A DNA stretch of 13,981 bases from the NCBI GenBank assembly GCA_041629655.1, contig JBFKMV010000140.1:1-13981 (forward strand), given 5' to 3'. How positions within the stretch are numbered: position 1 is the first letter of the stretch; each line of letters starts with the position of its first letter. Shown here piece after piece: positions 7,516-13,981 of the stretch. A program made the translations under genes and the position numbers. The DNA comes from JBFKMV01 sp041629655 (GTDB taxonomy: Bacteria; Acidobacteriota; Polarisedimenticolia; Polarisedimenticolales; Polarisedimenticolaceae). A model generated the notes under the pieces. It was given only the letters and a program-made list of their open reading frames with translations. It was not told the DNA's origin and did not search any database.

Positions 7516-8397
7516 ATGCCCCGCCGCTCTCCTTCCGACCCGGTCGTCCTGCTCACGACGGAGCGCGCCGAGATCGTGCGGGAGCTGGAGGACGCGCTGT
7601 CGCGGCGCGGGATCCCGTACGACGTGGGCCTGCTGCCCGGCCCCCCCGCGCGCATGGTGTTCAGCGTGCCGCGCTCGCGCTTGGAGCAGGCCCGGCGGGC
7701 GCTGGCGCTGCTCGACGACGACGCGGACGATGCGCGAGGCGACGAACCCGGCGCCGACGAGCCGCCGGCGGTGTTCCCGCGCGGGCCGGTGCTGGCCGTG
7801 CTGGCCGTGATCGCCGTGCACGTGGGGGTCGTCCTGGCGCTGGCTTCCCCGCTGCTCGACCGGCGCCTGGTGCTGGCGGCCGGCGCCGTCGGCCCGGCGG
7901 TGACGCAGTCGGAGCCCTGGCGGCTGGTCACCTCGCTGGTCCTGCACAGCGGCCTGCGGCACGTGGGGTGGAACGCGGTCTCGATGCTGGTCTTCGCGGT
8001 GCCGCTGCTGGTCGAGCTGGGGCCGCTCCGGGCCTGGACGATCTACCTGCTGGCCGGCATCGGCGGCGGAGTGGCGACGACCTGGCTCGGGACGCCGGGG
8101 ACCCTGGCGATCGGTTCGTCGGGCGCGGTGGCGGGCCTGTTCGGGGCCTGGGTGGCCCACCGGCTGCGCCACGCCCGCCGCGCGCTGCCCAACTGGCGGC
8201 TGCGGGTGCGGGCGCTGGGGATCGGGCTGCTGGTGTTGCCCTCGCTGCTGACGCCGACCGGGCCCTACGGGCAACGCATCAGCGTGACCAGTCACCTGGG
8301 CGGTCTCGTGGCGGGGCTGGTGCTGGGCTGGATCCTGTCGCGGGAGGTCCCGGCGCTCAGCTTCCGTCGTCGTCCGCCGAGCCCCCGAACGGGCTGA
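7516..8397 (+). CDS. Rhomboid-family intramembrane serine protease with soluble N-terminal domain
   Basis: An inner-membrane serine protease that cuts transmembrane helices, 293 residues. The first 65 or so residues form a soluble domain (PVVLLTTERAEIVRELEDAL, then RRGIPYDVG and MVFSVPRSRLEQARRALALL). It resembles the DUF2007 type of small signalling-like domain. An acidic linker follows (DDDADDARGDEPGADEPP, 67-84). The rhomboid core starts near residue 91. PWRLVTSLVLHSGLRHVGWN (135-153 region) carries H144, H149 and N153. AIGSSGAVAGLFGAW contains catalytic S202 in GxSG. TSHLGGLVAGLVLGW contains catalytic H260. The dyad is intact, so an active protease is expected. The ATG at 7516 fits the domain start but has no ribosome site. 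A TACCCT seven bases before it hints at a leaderless message. The basic C-terminal tail overlaps the lolA-like gene by 41 bp. Confidence 0.92.
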   Translation: MPRRSPSDPVVLLTTERAEIVRELEDALSRRGIPYDVGLLPGPPARMVFSVPRSRLEQARRALALLDDDADDARGDEPGADEPPAVFPRGPVLAVLAVIAVHVGVVLALASPLLDRRLVLAAGAVGPAVTQSEPWRLVTSLVLHSGLRHVGWNAVSMLVFAVPLLVELGPLRAWTIYLLAGIGGGVATTWLGTPGTLAIGSSGAVAGLFGAWVAHRLRHARRALPNWRLRVRALGIGLLVLPSLLTPTGPYGQRISVTSHLGGLVAGLVLGWILSREVPALSFRRRPPSPRTG

Positions 8398-9097
8398 ACC
8401 CGGTCTCGACGTGCACGTCGGACGGCAGGTCGAGATGGAACAGGCTCTGGGCCAGCTCGACGTTCAGCTTCATCCCGGCGAACTCGACCGTGCGGCAGCT
8501 CCCGTCGGTGCCGAGGTACTCGACCCGCACCGGCAGCAGCGTCTCGGCATCGACCCAGAACTTGACGTCGTCGACGCGCTTGCGCGCGCGGCGCTTCTTG
8601 GGCTCCATCACCAGCAGATGCGTGCCGGGCATCGCGTCGCCGGAGGGCTCGAGCCGGATGTTGTAGAACTTCGACAGCTCGTCGGAGCCCTGGCCGAGGC
8701 CGAAGTACCGGAACAGCTGTTTGCTCCAGCGCTGGATGTTCTTGCGCTCGGCGCGCTTCTGCGCCGGGTAGTAGCCGAGGTACTCGTCGTTGGCGATGAC
8801 GAACTGCATCTGCTCGGGCGTGGTGAACTCCCAGCGCACCGCGTCCGGCTTGGTCATGTAGAACTTGCCCCGGTACACCACCGGGTCCTTGAGCAGCTGA
8901 TTGACCGTCGTCATCTTCAGATCGGCCTGGAGCGTCAGGATCGACTCCTGGACCCGGTCGAAACGCTCCAGCACCGCCGTCAGCTCGGGAGACCGCTCCG
9001 AGAGCTTGTCCGCGGCCGGGGCGGCGGCGGCGAGCGCGACGAGCACCAGCGCGGTGCAGACCCCGGCGATCGAGGAGAGGAAACGGCGTCGTGCCAT
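8357..9097 (-). CDS. LolA-like periplasmic outer-membrane lipoprotein carrier protein
   Basis: A 246-residue secreted protein of the LolA/LolA-like family, which shuttles lipoproteins (or sometimes other lipids) across the periplasm. The signal peptide is clear: MARRR, a hydrophobic core from 10 to 25, and an AAAAPAA cleavage region before D30. The mature part shows the expected beta-rich pattern: FDRVQESILTLQADLKMT (46-63), VVYRGKFYMTKPDAVRWEF (73-91), FVIANDEYLGYYPAQKRAE (99-117), then DDVKFWVDAETLLPVRVEYLG and a closing FHLDLPSDVHVETG. YRGKFYMTKPDAVRWEF is the family's most recognisable segment. The ATG has GGAGG eight bases upstream. The protein is longer than E. coli LolA, with an extra Ser/Asp-rich tail encoded in the overlap with the rhomboid gene. 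It may be a paralogue with another lipid cargo, so I leave the symbol blank. Confidence 0.85.
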   Translation of the reverse strand: MARRRFLSSIAGVCTALVLVALAAAAPAADKLSERSPELTAVLERFDRVQESILTLQADLKMTTVNQLLKDPVVYRGKFYMTKPDAVRWEFTTPEQMQFVIANDEYLGYYPAQKRAERKNIQRWSKQLFRYFGLGQGSDELSKFYNIRLEPSGDAMPGTHLLVMEPKKRRARKRVDDVKFWVDAETLLPVRVEYLGTDGSCRTVEFAGMKLNVELAQSLFHLDLPSDVHVETGFSPFGGSADDDGS

Positions 9098-9135
9098 CGC
9101 AGGGACCTCCGCGGAACGGTGCTTCTAGGAGGAAT

Positions 9136-9180
9136 GGCCCCGTCCACCCCTCGAGACTCGCTGCGTTGCGGGACGGGGCC
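9136..9180. repeat. 10-bp perfect inverted repeat in the leader of the lolA-like gene
   Basis: GGCCCCGTCC (9136-9145) is exactly complementary to 9171-9180, with a 25-base gap. If the - strand promoter at 9200-9228 is right, the repeat lies in the 5' untranslated leader of the lolA-like mRNA, upstream of its ribosome site. It could fold as a leader hairpin or be bound by a dimeric regulator as DNA. The bases after it on the - strand (ATTCCTCC) are not a convincing terminator tract. Confidence 0.5.
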
Positions 9181-9199
9181 TTCGTCGAGCTGCCTCTCA

Positions 9200-9228
9200 A
9201 AGTTATCAGCGACCCTGCGGCGCGTCAA
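9200..9228 (-). promoter_or_regulatory. Likely sigma70 promoter for the lolA-like gene
   Basis: On the - strand, TTGACG (9223-9228, five of six matches) is followed after exactly 17 bases by TAACTT (9200-9205, three of six, including both key T and A at positions 1-2 and the final T). The start would be near 9193, giving a leader of about 96 bases that contains the inverted repeat at 9136-9180. Confidence 0.5.
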
Positions 9229-9244
9229 ACCTGCGGTCAGCCGT

Positions 9245-9250
9245 TATAAT
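9245..9250 (+). promoter_or_regulatory. Consensus -10 element (TATAAT) for the HEAT-cyclophilin gene
   Basis: A perfect TATAAT stands out in very GC-rich DNA, 34 bases before the ATG at 9285. No good -35 lies 16-18 bases upstream (GCGTCA and similar), so an activator or another sigma factor may be needed. The expected -35 zone falls on the -35 of the opposing lolA promoter, so the two promoters probably influence one another. Confidence 0.5.
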
Positions 9251-9284
9251 CCCTGCTTTCGCCGGAACGGGCGGGGGGAACGAA

Positions 9285-11393
9285 ATGATGCGTCGACCGG
9301 CCGCGACCTGCCTGCTCGCGCTGGGCCTCGCCTGCGCGGGAACCGCGGACCCCGGCGGCAAGACGACCCGGCAGCTGCCCGCCGCGACCGACGAGGCGCT
9401 GCGCCGGGAAGCCGCCGTGCTGCGGGCCGAGGACCGCCGGCAGGTCGACGACGCGCTGATCGGCGCGCTGACCGCGGACGCCCCGGGGGTCCGGGCGCGC
9501 GCGGTGCTGGCGCTGGCCAGGGTCGGCGGGGCGTTCGCAGACGAGCTGTCCGCCGCCCTGGGGGACGAATCGTCGCCCGTCCGGGCGGCGGCCGCGTTCT
9601 CTCTGGGGCTCTCGGGCGACCCCGCAGCGGCGGCGGCGCTGGCCGGACGCGCCGCGGACCCGGCGGCGGAGGTGCGCGAGGCCGTGGCGCGGGCTCTGTC
9701 CCGGACGGGCGGCCCGGCAGCCCTGGACGCGATCGACACGCTGCTCGAGGATGCCGATCCCGCGGTGCGCGCGGCCGCCGTCGATGCGTTCGAAGCGCTG
9801 GCGGAGCCGCCCGACTCCGTGGCCCGGCTGACCGCGCTCACGGGTCCGGGGGACCCGCGGGTCCGGCGGGCCGCGGCGCGGGGACTGGCCCGGATCGGCT
9901 CCAGCGTTCCCGGGTTCCGCGACCCGACCGGCGCGCCGATCGACCTGGCGACCCGCGGTCGCGCCCGGGGCCACCTGTTGACCCTGCTCGAAGACCCCGA
10001 CGCCCGCATCCGGGTCCAGGTCGCCACGGGTCTCGCCGTGCCCGCCACGCGGGCCGAACGTGACGCCGCACGCAAGCTGGCCAGCGACCCGGACCGCCGG
10101 GTGCGCATTGCCGTGGTGCGCTCGCTCGCGGTTCCGAACGCCCACCTCGACATCCTCGAGACGTTGCTGCTCCGCGATCGCGACCTGCACGTCCAGTGGG
10201 CCGTGCTCGAGTCGCTGGCGCGGGTCGGAGCGCCGGCGACCGAGCGACTCGTGGACCGGGTGATCAACGAGCAGAATGCCTGGCTGCGCGAACGTGCGGT
10301 CCGCTCGCTCAACGAAGCCGACCCCTCCATCGCCTCCCGCGCCGCCAACAGCCTGTCGCTGGACGAGTCGGCCGGGGTGCGGGCCGCCACGGCCGTCGCG
10401 CTGATCGGTGTCGACACGCCCGAGTCGCGCGTGGTCGTGGAACGACTGTCGGGGGACCCCGACCCGCGGGTCCGCGCGGCGATCGTTCCCGCGATCGCCG
10501 CGGGGCTCGGGCCGATCGCCGACCGGCTGGCCGCCGCGGTCGCGGATCCGGCGCCGGCGGTGCGCGCGGCCGCCGCGCGAGCGGCCGGACAGCGGCTGGC
10601 GGTGAAGATCGCCGACGAGACGATGACCACCGACGCCGTCACGCTGCTGGAACGGGTCTGGGAGCGCTCGGCCGGAGGCGGGGCCGAGGTCCTGGTCCGC
10701 CGCGAGGTGCTCGACCAGTGCGTGCGCGGTGGCGTGGTTCCGGGCGTGCGCGCGTTCCTCTCGCGTGCGCTCGACGACCCCGAGTGGAGCGTCCGGGCGC
10801 TGGCCCGCGAGCATTTGGCCGGTCTGCCGGGCGGACCGGCGGCCGACGGCGCTGCCGGTCCGGCCGTCGACCTCCCGCTCGAACGTTACGTGGAGCTCCT
10901 GCGCTGGGCCGCGACCCCGCGCGCCGCGGTCGTGACCGTGGAGCGCCCGGGGTTCACGCCCGGCCGCTTCACGATCCGGCTGGAGACCGCGACCGCGCCG
11001 CTGACGGCGTGGCGCTTCGCCCGGCTGGCCGAGCAGGGCTTCTACGACGGCGTCGAGGTCCACCGCGTCACGCCGAACTTCATCCTGCAGGACGGCGATC
11101 CGCAGGGTGACGGCTTCGGCGCTCCCGGGACGTGGGCTCGCGAGGAGCTTGGCGCGACGACGTTCCCGGCGGGCACGATGGCGATGCTGCAGCACGGCCG
11201 GGACCTGGTGGGCAGCCAGTGGTTCGTGACCCTGACCGACCAGCCGGGGCTGATCGGCCGCTACACGGCCTTCGCCCGCGTGGTCCAGAACCTCCCGGGG
11301 GTCGTGTCGCTGGTCGTTCCGGGCGACCGGATCGTCTCGGTGCGGGTCTACGCGGGCGACGGTAGCGAGCCGCTGCCGCCGCTCCAGCGCTAG
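9285..11393 (+). CDS. HEAT-repeat protein fused to a C-terminal cyclophilin-type peptidyl-prolyl isomerase
   Basis: A 702-residue exported protein. Residues 1-20 form a signal peptide. C17 (LGLAC) could be a lipidation site, but the lipobox is imperfect. Residues 53-515 hold about a dozen HEAT-like helical repeats, many with the D-P-x-x-x-V-R-x-A-A pattern (for example DADPAVRAAAVDAFEAL and DPDPRVRAAIVPAIAAG). Residues about 545-695 are a cyclophilin domain: GRFTIRLETATAPLTAWRFARL, then FYDGVEVHRVTPNFILQDGDP. R594, F599 and Q602 match the catalytic and binding residues Arg55, Phe60 and Gln63 of human cyclophilin A. MAML and SQWFVTL follow. The usual Trp121 and His126 positions look altered, as in many bacterial forms. 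Isomerase activity is likely. HEAT repeats usually bind proteins, so a periplasmic folding factor is inferred. The gene starts ATGATG after GGGGGGAA. It is divergent from the lolA-like gene and ends three bases from the next gene. Confidence 0.9.
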   Translation: MMRRPAATCLLALGLACAGTADPGGKTTRQLPAATDEALRREAAVLRAEDRRQVDDALIGALTADAPGVRARAVLALARVGGAFADELSAALGDESSPVRAAAAFSLGLSGDPAAAAALAGRAADPAAEVREAVARALSRTGGPAALDAIDTLLEDADPAVRAAAVDAFEALAEPPDSVARLTALTGPGDPRVRRAAARGLARIGSSVPGFRDPTGAPIDLATRGRARGHLLTLLEDPDARIRVQVATGLAVPATRAERDAARKLASDPDRRVRIAVVRSLAVPNAHLDILETLLLRDRDLHVQWAVLESLARVGAPATERLVDRVINEQNAWLRERAVRSLNEADPSIASRAANSLSLDESAGVRAATAVALIGVDTPESRVVVERLSGDPDPRVRAAIVPAIAAGLGPIADRLAAAVADPAPAVRAAAARAAGQRLAVKIADETMTTDAVTLLERVWERSAGGGAEVLVRREVLDQCVRGGVVPGVRAFLSRALDDPEWSVRALAREHLAGLPGGPAADGAAGPAVDLPLERYVELLRWAATPRAAVVTVERPGFTPGRFTIRLETATAPLTAWRFARLAEQGFYDGVEVHRVTPNFILQDGDPQGDGFGAPGTWAREELGATTFPAGTMAMLQHGRDLVGSQWFVTLTDQPGLIGRYTAFARVVQNLPGVVSLVVPGDRIVSVRVYAGDGSEPLPPLQR

Positions 11394-11396
11394 CGG

Positions 11397-12530
11397 CTAG
11401 CCGAAGGCGCGCTTGACCTGCTCCTCGATCGCCATCACGTCCCGGTGCACGCGCTCGCGGATCTCGCGCCACACCTCCTCGTGGATCGACAGGAACACGT
11501 CGGCGACCTGGGGGTCGAACTGGATTCCCGAGAAACGGCGCACCTCGTCGCGCGCCTGCTCGATCGACAGCGCCTTGCGATACGGGCGGTCGGAGGTCAT
11601 CGCGTCGAAGGTGTCCACGACGGCGAAGATCCGCGCGCCGAGCGGGATCTCCTCACCCTGCAGGCCGTGCGGGTAGCCCGAGCCGTCGTAGCGCTCCTGG
11701 TGTGACAGCACGACGTCGAGCGCCGGCCGCAGGAACGGGATCCGCTCCAGCATCCGGAATCCCATCTCCGGATGCTTCTTCATCTCGTCCCACTCCTCGG
11801 GCGTCAGCTTGCCCGGCTTGCGCAGGATCGCGTCCGGAACGCCGATCTTGCCCACGTCGTGGAGCAACGCACCGCGGCGGATCCACTTCAGCTGCTCGGC
11901 GTCGAAGTCCATCTTCTGCGCCACGACCACCGCGTACTCGACGACCCGTGTCGAGTGGCCCTGGGTCTCGTTGTCCCGGAAATCGAGCGCCGTCACCAGG
12001 GCCTGCAGCGTGTTCTCGTAGGCCGTCTCCAGCTCGCCGTAGAGCTGCTGGATCTCCTCGTTTTTCTCCACGAGCTGCTGGGTCCGGGCGGTGACCAGCT
12101 CCTCGAGGTGGTGCTGGTAGGCGCGGTTCTCCCGGATCAGCCGGCGCTTCTCCAGCGTCCGGTCGACGACGATGCCGACCTCCTCGAGGTTGAACGGCTT
12201 GGTCACGTAGTCGCTCGCGCCGTCGCGAATCGCGCCGATCGCGACCTTGGCGTCGACGACGCCGGTGACCATGATTACGTCGATGTCCTGGTGGCTCGAC
12301 TTGATCTGCTTGAGCAGCTCGAGGCCGCTGCCGCCCGGCATGTCGATGTCCGACAGCACGAGATCGAAGGCGCCGCGATCGAGGGTCGACAACGCCTCGG
12401 CCGCGCTCGACGCCATCTCGGTGCGAAAGCCCTGGGCCTCGAGGCCCTCGCTCAGGATCTCCCGGACGGCGCACTCGTCGTCGACGACGAGCACGCGCGA
12501 ATCATCCTTCCCTCTGATCTGGATCGGCAT
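11397..12530 (-). CDS. Two-component response regulator with HD-GYP output domain (cyclic-di-GMP phosphodiesterase type)
   Basis: A 377-residue cytoplasmic signalling protein. The receiver domain (12-125) has the acidic pair D17/D18, phospho-acceptor D61 (SDIDMPG), T89 and K111 (KPF), so phosphorylation is expected. A helical, probably coiled-coil linker (about 125-170) follows. The HD-GYP domain (170-355) has E188 and H192 (NETQGHSTR), H224-D225 (LLHDVGKIG), H253, the GYP motif (YDGSGYP, 281-287) and VVDTFDAMTSDRPYR with D306. The usual HH-E motif reads SHQE (276-279): H277 is kept, but the second His is Gln. This may alter metal binding. The family hydrolyses cyclic di-GMP. No partner kinase is adjacent. 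The ATG follows GAGGGGG by about five bases. It lies 98 bases downstream of polA on the same strand but may have its own promoter. Confidence 0.95.
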   Translation of the reverse strand: MPIQIRGKDDSRVLVVDDECAVREILSEGLEAQGFRTEMASSAAEALSTLDRGAFDLVLSDIDMPGGSGLELLKQIKSSHQDIDVIMVTGVVDAKVAIGAIRDGASDYVTKPFNLEEVGIVVDRTLEKRRLIRENRAYQHHLEELVTARTQQLVEKNEEIQQLYGELETAYENTLQALVTALDFRDNETQGHSTRVVEYAVVVAQKMDFDAEQLKWIRRGALLHDVGKIGVPDAILRKPGKLTPEEWDEMKKHPEMGFRMLERIPFLRPALDVVLSHQERYDGSGYPHGLQGEEIPLGARIFAVVDTFDAMTSDRPYRKALSIEQARDEVRRFSGIQFDPQVADVFLSIHEEVWREIRERVHRDVMAIEEQVKRAFG

Positions 12531-12575
12531 CCAACCCCCTCGCGCGCCGCATCGGGCATCGCCTCGGCGGCGCCG

Positions 12576-12581
12576 ATTCTA
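12576..12581 (-). promoter_or_regulatory. Possible -10 element for the REC-HD-GYP gene
   Basis: TAGAAT on the - strand matches five of six positions of the -10 consensus. It sits about 45 bases before the ATG in the 98-bp gap after polA. No acceptable -35 was seen 16-18 bases upstream. If it is used, the regulator is transcribed independently of polA. Confidence 0.3.
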
Positions 12582-12628
12582 ACGCGGAACGGACCCGCCT
12601 CCCAGAAACGCGTGACCGTGGTCCGTCT

Positions 12629-13981
12629 TCACGTGACCTCCTCCCAGCTCCGGCCCACCTTCTGATCGACGGTCAGCGGGACCGCCAGGCGACGGACGCC
12701 CTCCATCGCCTGCTCGACCAGCCGACCCACCTGCTCGACCTCCGCCTCGGGAACCTCGAGCAGCAGCTCGTCGTGGACCTGCAGGAGAATCTGGGTCCCG
12801 AGCCCGGCTTTTTCCAGGGCCGCCTGGACCCGCAGCATGGCCAGCTTCATCAGGTCGGCGGCGGTGCCCTGGAGCGGGGTGTTGACCGCGGCACGCAGCG
12901 CCTGCTCCTGGACCGCACGGTTGACCCGCTGGTGCAGTTGCGGAAAGTAGCGCACCCGGCCGAAAAGGGTCCGCACGGCGCCCTCGCGGCGCGCCCGATC
13001 GCGGGTTTCATCAATGTAATCGCGGACCGCCGGAAAGCGGTCGAAGTAGGCCTGGATGAAGGCCCGCGCCTCGGGGCGGCTCATCCCCTGCTCCCGGGCC
13101 AGCCGGATCTCGGACATCCCGTACAGGATCCCGAAGTTGACCGCCTTGGCGCGCCGCCGCATCTCCGGCGTGACCTGCTCCGGACGCACCCCGCCCACCG
13201 CCGCCGCGGTGTGCCGGTGGATGTCCTGTCCTTCGCGGAAGGCGCGGATCAGCTCCGGGTCCTCGCAGTAGTGGGCCAGGATCCTGAGCTCGATCTGCGA
13301 GTAGTCCGAGGCCAGGAACAGGTGCCCGGGCTCGGGGACGAACGCCTTGCGGATCTTGCGCCCGGCCTCGGTGCGCACCGGGATGTTCTGCAGGTTCGGA
13401 TCGGACGACGACAGGCGGCCGGTCGCGGCGCCGGTGGGATTGAACGAGGTATGGACGCGACCGGTCTCGGGTTGCACCAACAGCGGCAGCGCGTCCACGT
13501 AGGTGCCCTTGAGCTTGGCCAGCTCGCGATACTCGAGGATCTTGCGGGCGATGTCGTGCTCGCCCGCCAGCTCTTCCAGGGTCTGGGCGTCGGTCGAGGC
13601 CACCTTGCTCTTGGCCGTCTTGCGGCGCGGCTTGAGTCCCAGCTTGTCGAACAGCACCTCGCGCAGCTGCTTCGGCGAGTCGACGTTGAACTCGGTCTCG
13701 GCGAGCGCGTGGATCTCGCCGCGCAGCCCTTCGAGCGAGTCCTCCATCTCGCTCGACATCCGGCCGAGCAGCTCGGTGTCCACGCGAATGCCGCGGGCCT
13801 CCATCTGCACCAGCAACGGCAGCAACGGGCCGTCGATCTTGTCGTACAGCTCGCGCAGCCCGGCGTCGTCCAGCCGCTGCTCGATCGTTCCGGCCAGCGC
13901 GCGCGTGACCTCGGCGCGCTCGGCCGCCCAGGTCGAGGCGCGGCCGACGTCGATGTCGTCGAAGCTGAGCTGCCGGGCGCC
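12629..13981 (-). CDS. polA: DNA polymerase I, C-terminal polymerase half, cut by window edge
   Basis: A family A DNA polymerase used in gap filling, primer removal and repair. The frame is open to the right edge: 450 residues are visible, beginning GARQLSFDDIDVG, and the N-terminal nuclease domains are outside. LYDKIDGPLLPLLVQMEARG is the standard entry to the polymerase domain, so the TTG at 13825 is not a start. Further landmarks are TGRLSSSDPNLQNIPVR, motif A DYSQIELR (226-233), motif B RRRAKAVNFGILYG (275-288) with K279, F283 and Y287, and motif C QVHDE (401-405). The ending GRSWEEVT matches the usual GxxWxEAH terminus. All catalytic acids are present. Phe at 283 is the common residue that disfavours dideoxynucleotides. 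Whether proofreading residues are intact cannot be seen. Confidence 0.98.
   Translation of the reverse strand, partial: GARQLSFDDIDVGRASTWAAERAEVTRALAGTIEQRLDDAGLRELYDKIDGPLLPLLVQMEARGIRVDTELLGRMSSEMEDSLEGLRGEIHALAETEFNVDSPKQLREVLFDKLGLKPRRKTAKSKVASTDAQTLEELAGEHDIARKILEYRELAKLKGTYVDALPLLVQPETGRVHTSFNPTGAATGRLSSSDPNLQNIPVRTEAGRKIRKAFVPEPGHLFLASDYSQIELRILAHYCEDPELIRAFREGQDIHRHTAAAVGGVRPEQVTPEMRRRAKAVNFGILYGMSEIRLAREQGMSRPEARAFIQAYFDRFPAVRDYIDETRDRARREGAVRTLFGRVRYFPQLHQRVNRAVQEQALRAAVNTPLQGTAADLMKLAMLRVQAALEKAGLGTQILLQVHDELLLEVPEAEVEQVGRLVEQAMEGVRRLAVPLTVDQKVGRSWEEVT

Noticed and set aside
7422..7931. N-terminal extension of the deacetylase frame to 485 residues
   Set aside because: The extension is Ser/Arg/Thr-rich and antisense to the rhomboid. 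The GTG at 7421 has AAGGAGG at ideal spacing, and homology starts there.
6501..8666. 721-codon open frame on the + strand across the deacetylase and rhomboid genes
   Set aside because: It runs antisense to conserved deacetylase motifs and out of frame with the rhomboid motifs. Its composition is Arg/Ala/Gly-rich without domains.
9127..9140. AGGAGG followed by ATG on the + strand at the head of a long frame (to 10063)
   Set aside because: Only one base separates the motif from the ATG, and the frame is a shadow of the HEAT gene. The sequence more likely belongs to the lolA leader.
9237..11195. Long open frame of 652 codons on the - strand, opposite the HEAT-cyclophilin gene
   Set aside because: It is low-complexity Arg/Gly/Gln-rich with no recognisable domain. 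The + strand frame has clear HEAT and cyclophilin motifs. Long antisense frames are expected at this GC content.
13823..13825. TTG as start of a 398-residue polymerase fragment
   Set aside because: The frame continues to the window edge with PolA-like sequence, so this is an internal leucine codon.

Overview
The window is GC-rich (roughly 70% by eye) and gene-dense. It looks like ordinary chromosomal DNA of a Gram-negative bacterium with an outer membrane. LolA-family, lipoprotein-like and c-type cytochrome proteins point to a periplasm and outer membrane. A MqnD-type enzyme points to menaquinone made through futalosine. The overall style (alternating strands, HD-GYP response regulator, HEAT-cyclophilin protein, class II HDAC-like deacetylase) would fit Myxococcota, Desulfobacterota, Binatota, Acidobacteriota or a similar uncultured lineage. 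The sequence alone does not let me choose among these. I see no phage, transposon, CRISPR, tRNA or rRNA.

Layout: the window opens inside groEL (+), which ends at 1091 and is followed by a good intrinsic terminator. A 68-residue two-helix membrane protein (-) follows. Divergent from it is a monoheme cytochrome c (+), then an EamA/DMT transporter (+). An M20D amidohydrolase (-) overlaps the transporter tail to tail. A divergent promoter region leads into mqnD and ygfZ (+), which overlap by ATGA. A histone-deacetylase-family gene (-) ends three bases from ygfZ. Across a 94-bp divergent spacer lies a rhomboid protease with a soluble N-terminal domain (+), which overlaps a lolA-like gene (-) by 41 bp. 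Across another divergent promoter region is a 702-residue HEAT-repeat/cyclophilin fusion (+). It ends three bases from a REC-HD-GYP response regulator (-), and polA (-) runs off the right edge.

Working together: mqnD and ygfZ are the only clear translationally coupled pair. They may join menaquinone synthesis to Fe-S enzyme maintenance. The cytochrome c and the small membrane protein may both belong to respiration. The lolA-like gene and the HEAT-cyclophilin gene share a promoter region and both encode probable envelope proteins, so a common envelope-biogenesis role is possible. The rest reads as single-gene units packed head to head and tail to tail. The most striking structural feature is that four of the five convergent gene pairs have no room for a terminator. 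I found no convincing new biological system. The findings below are modest leads.
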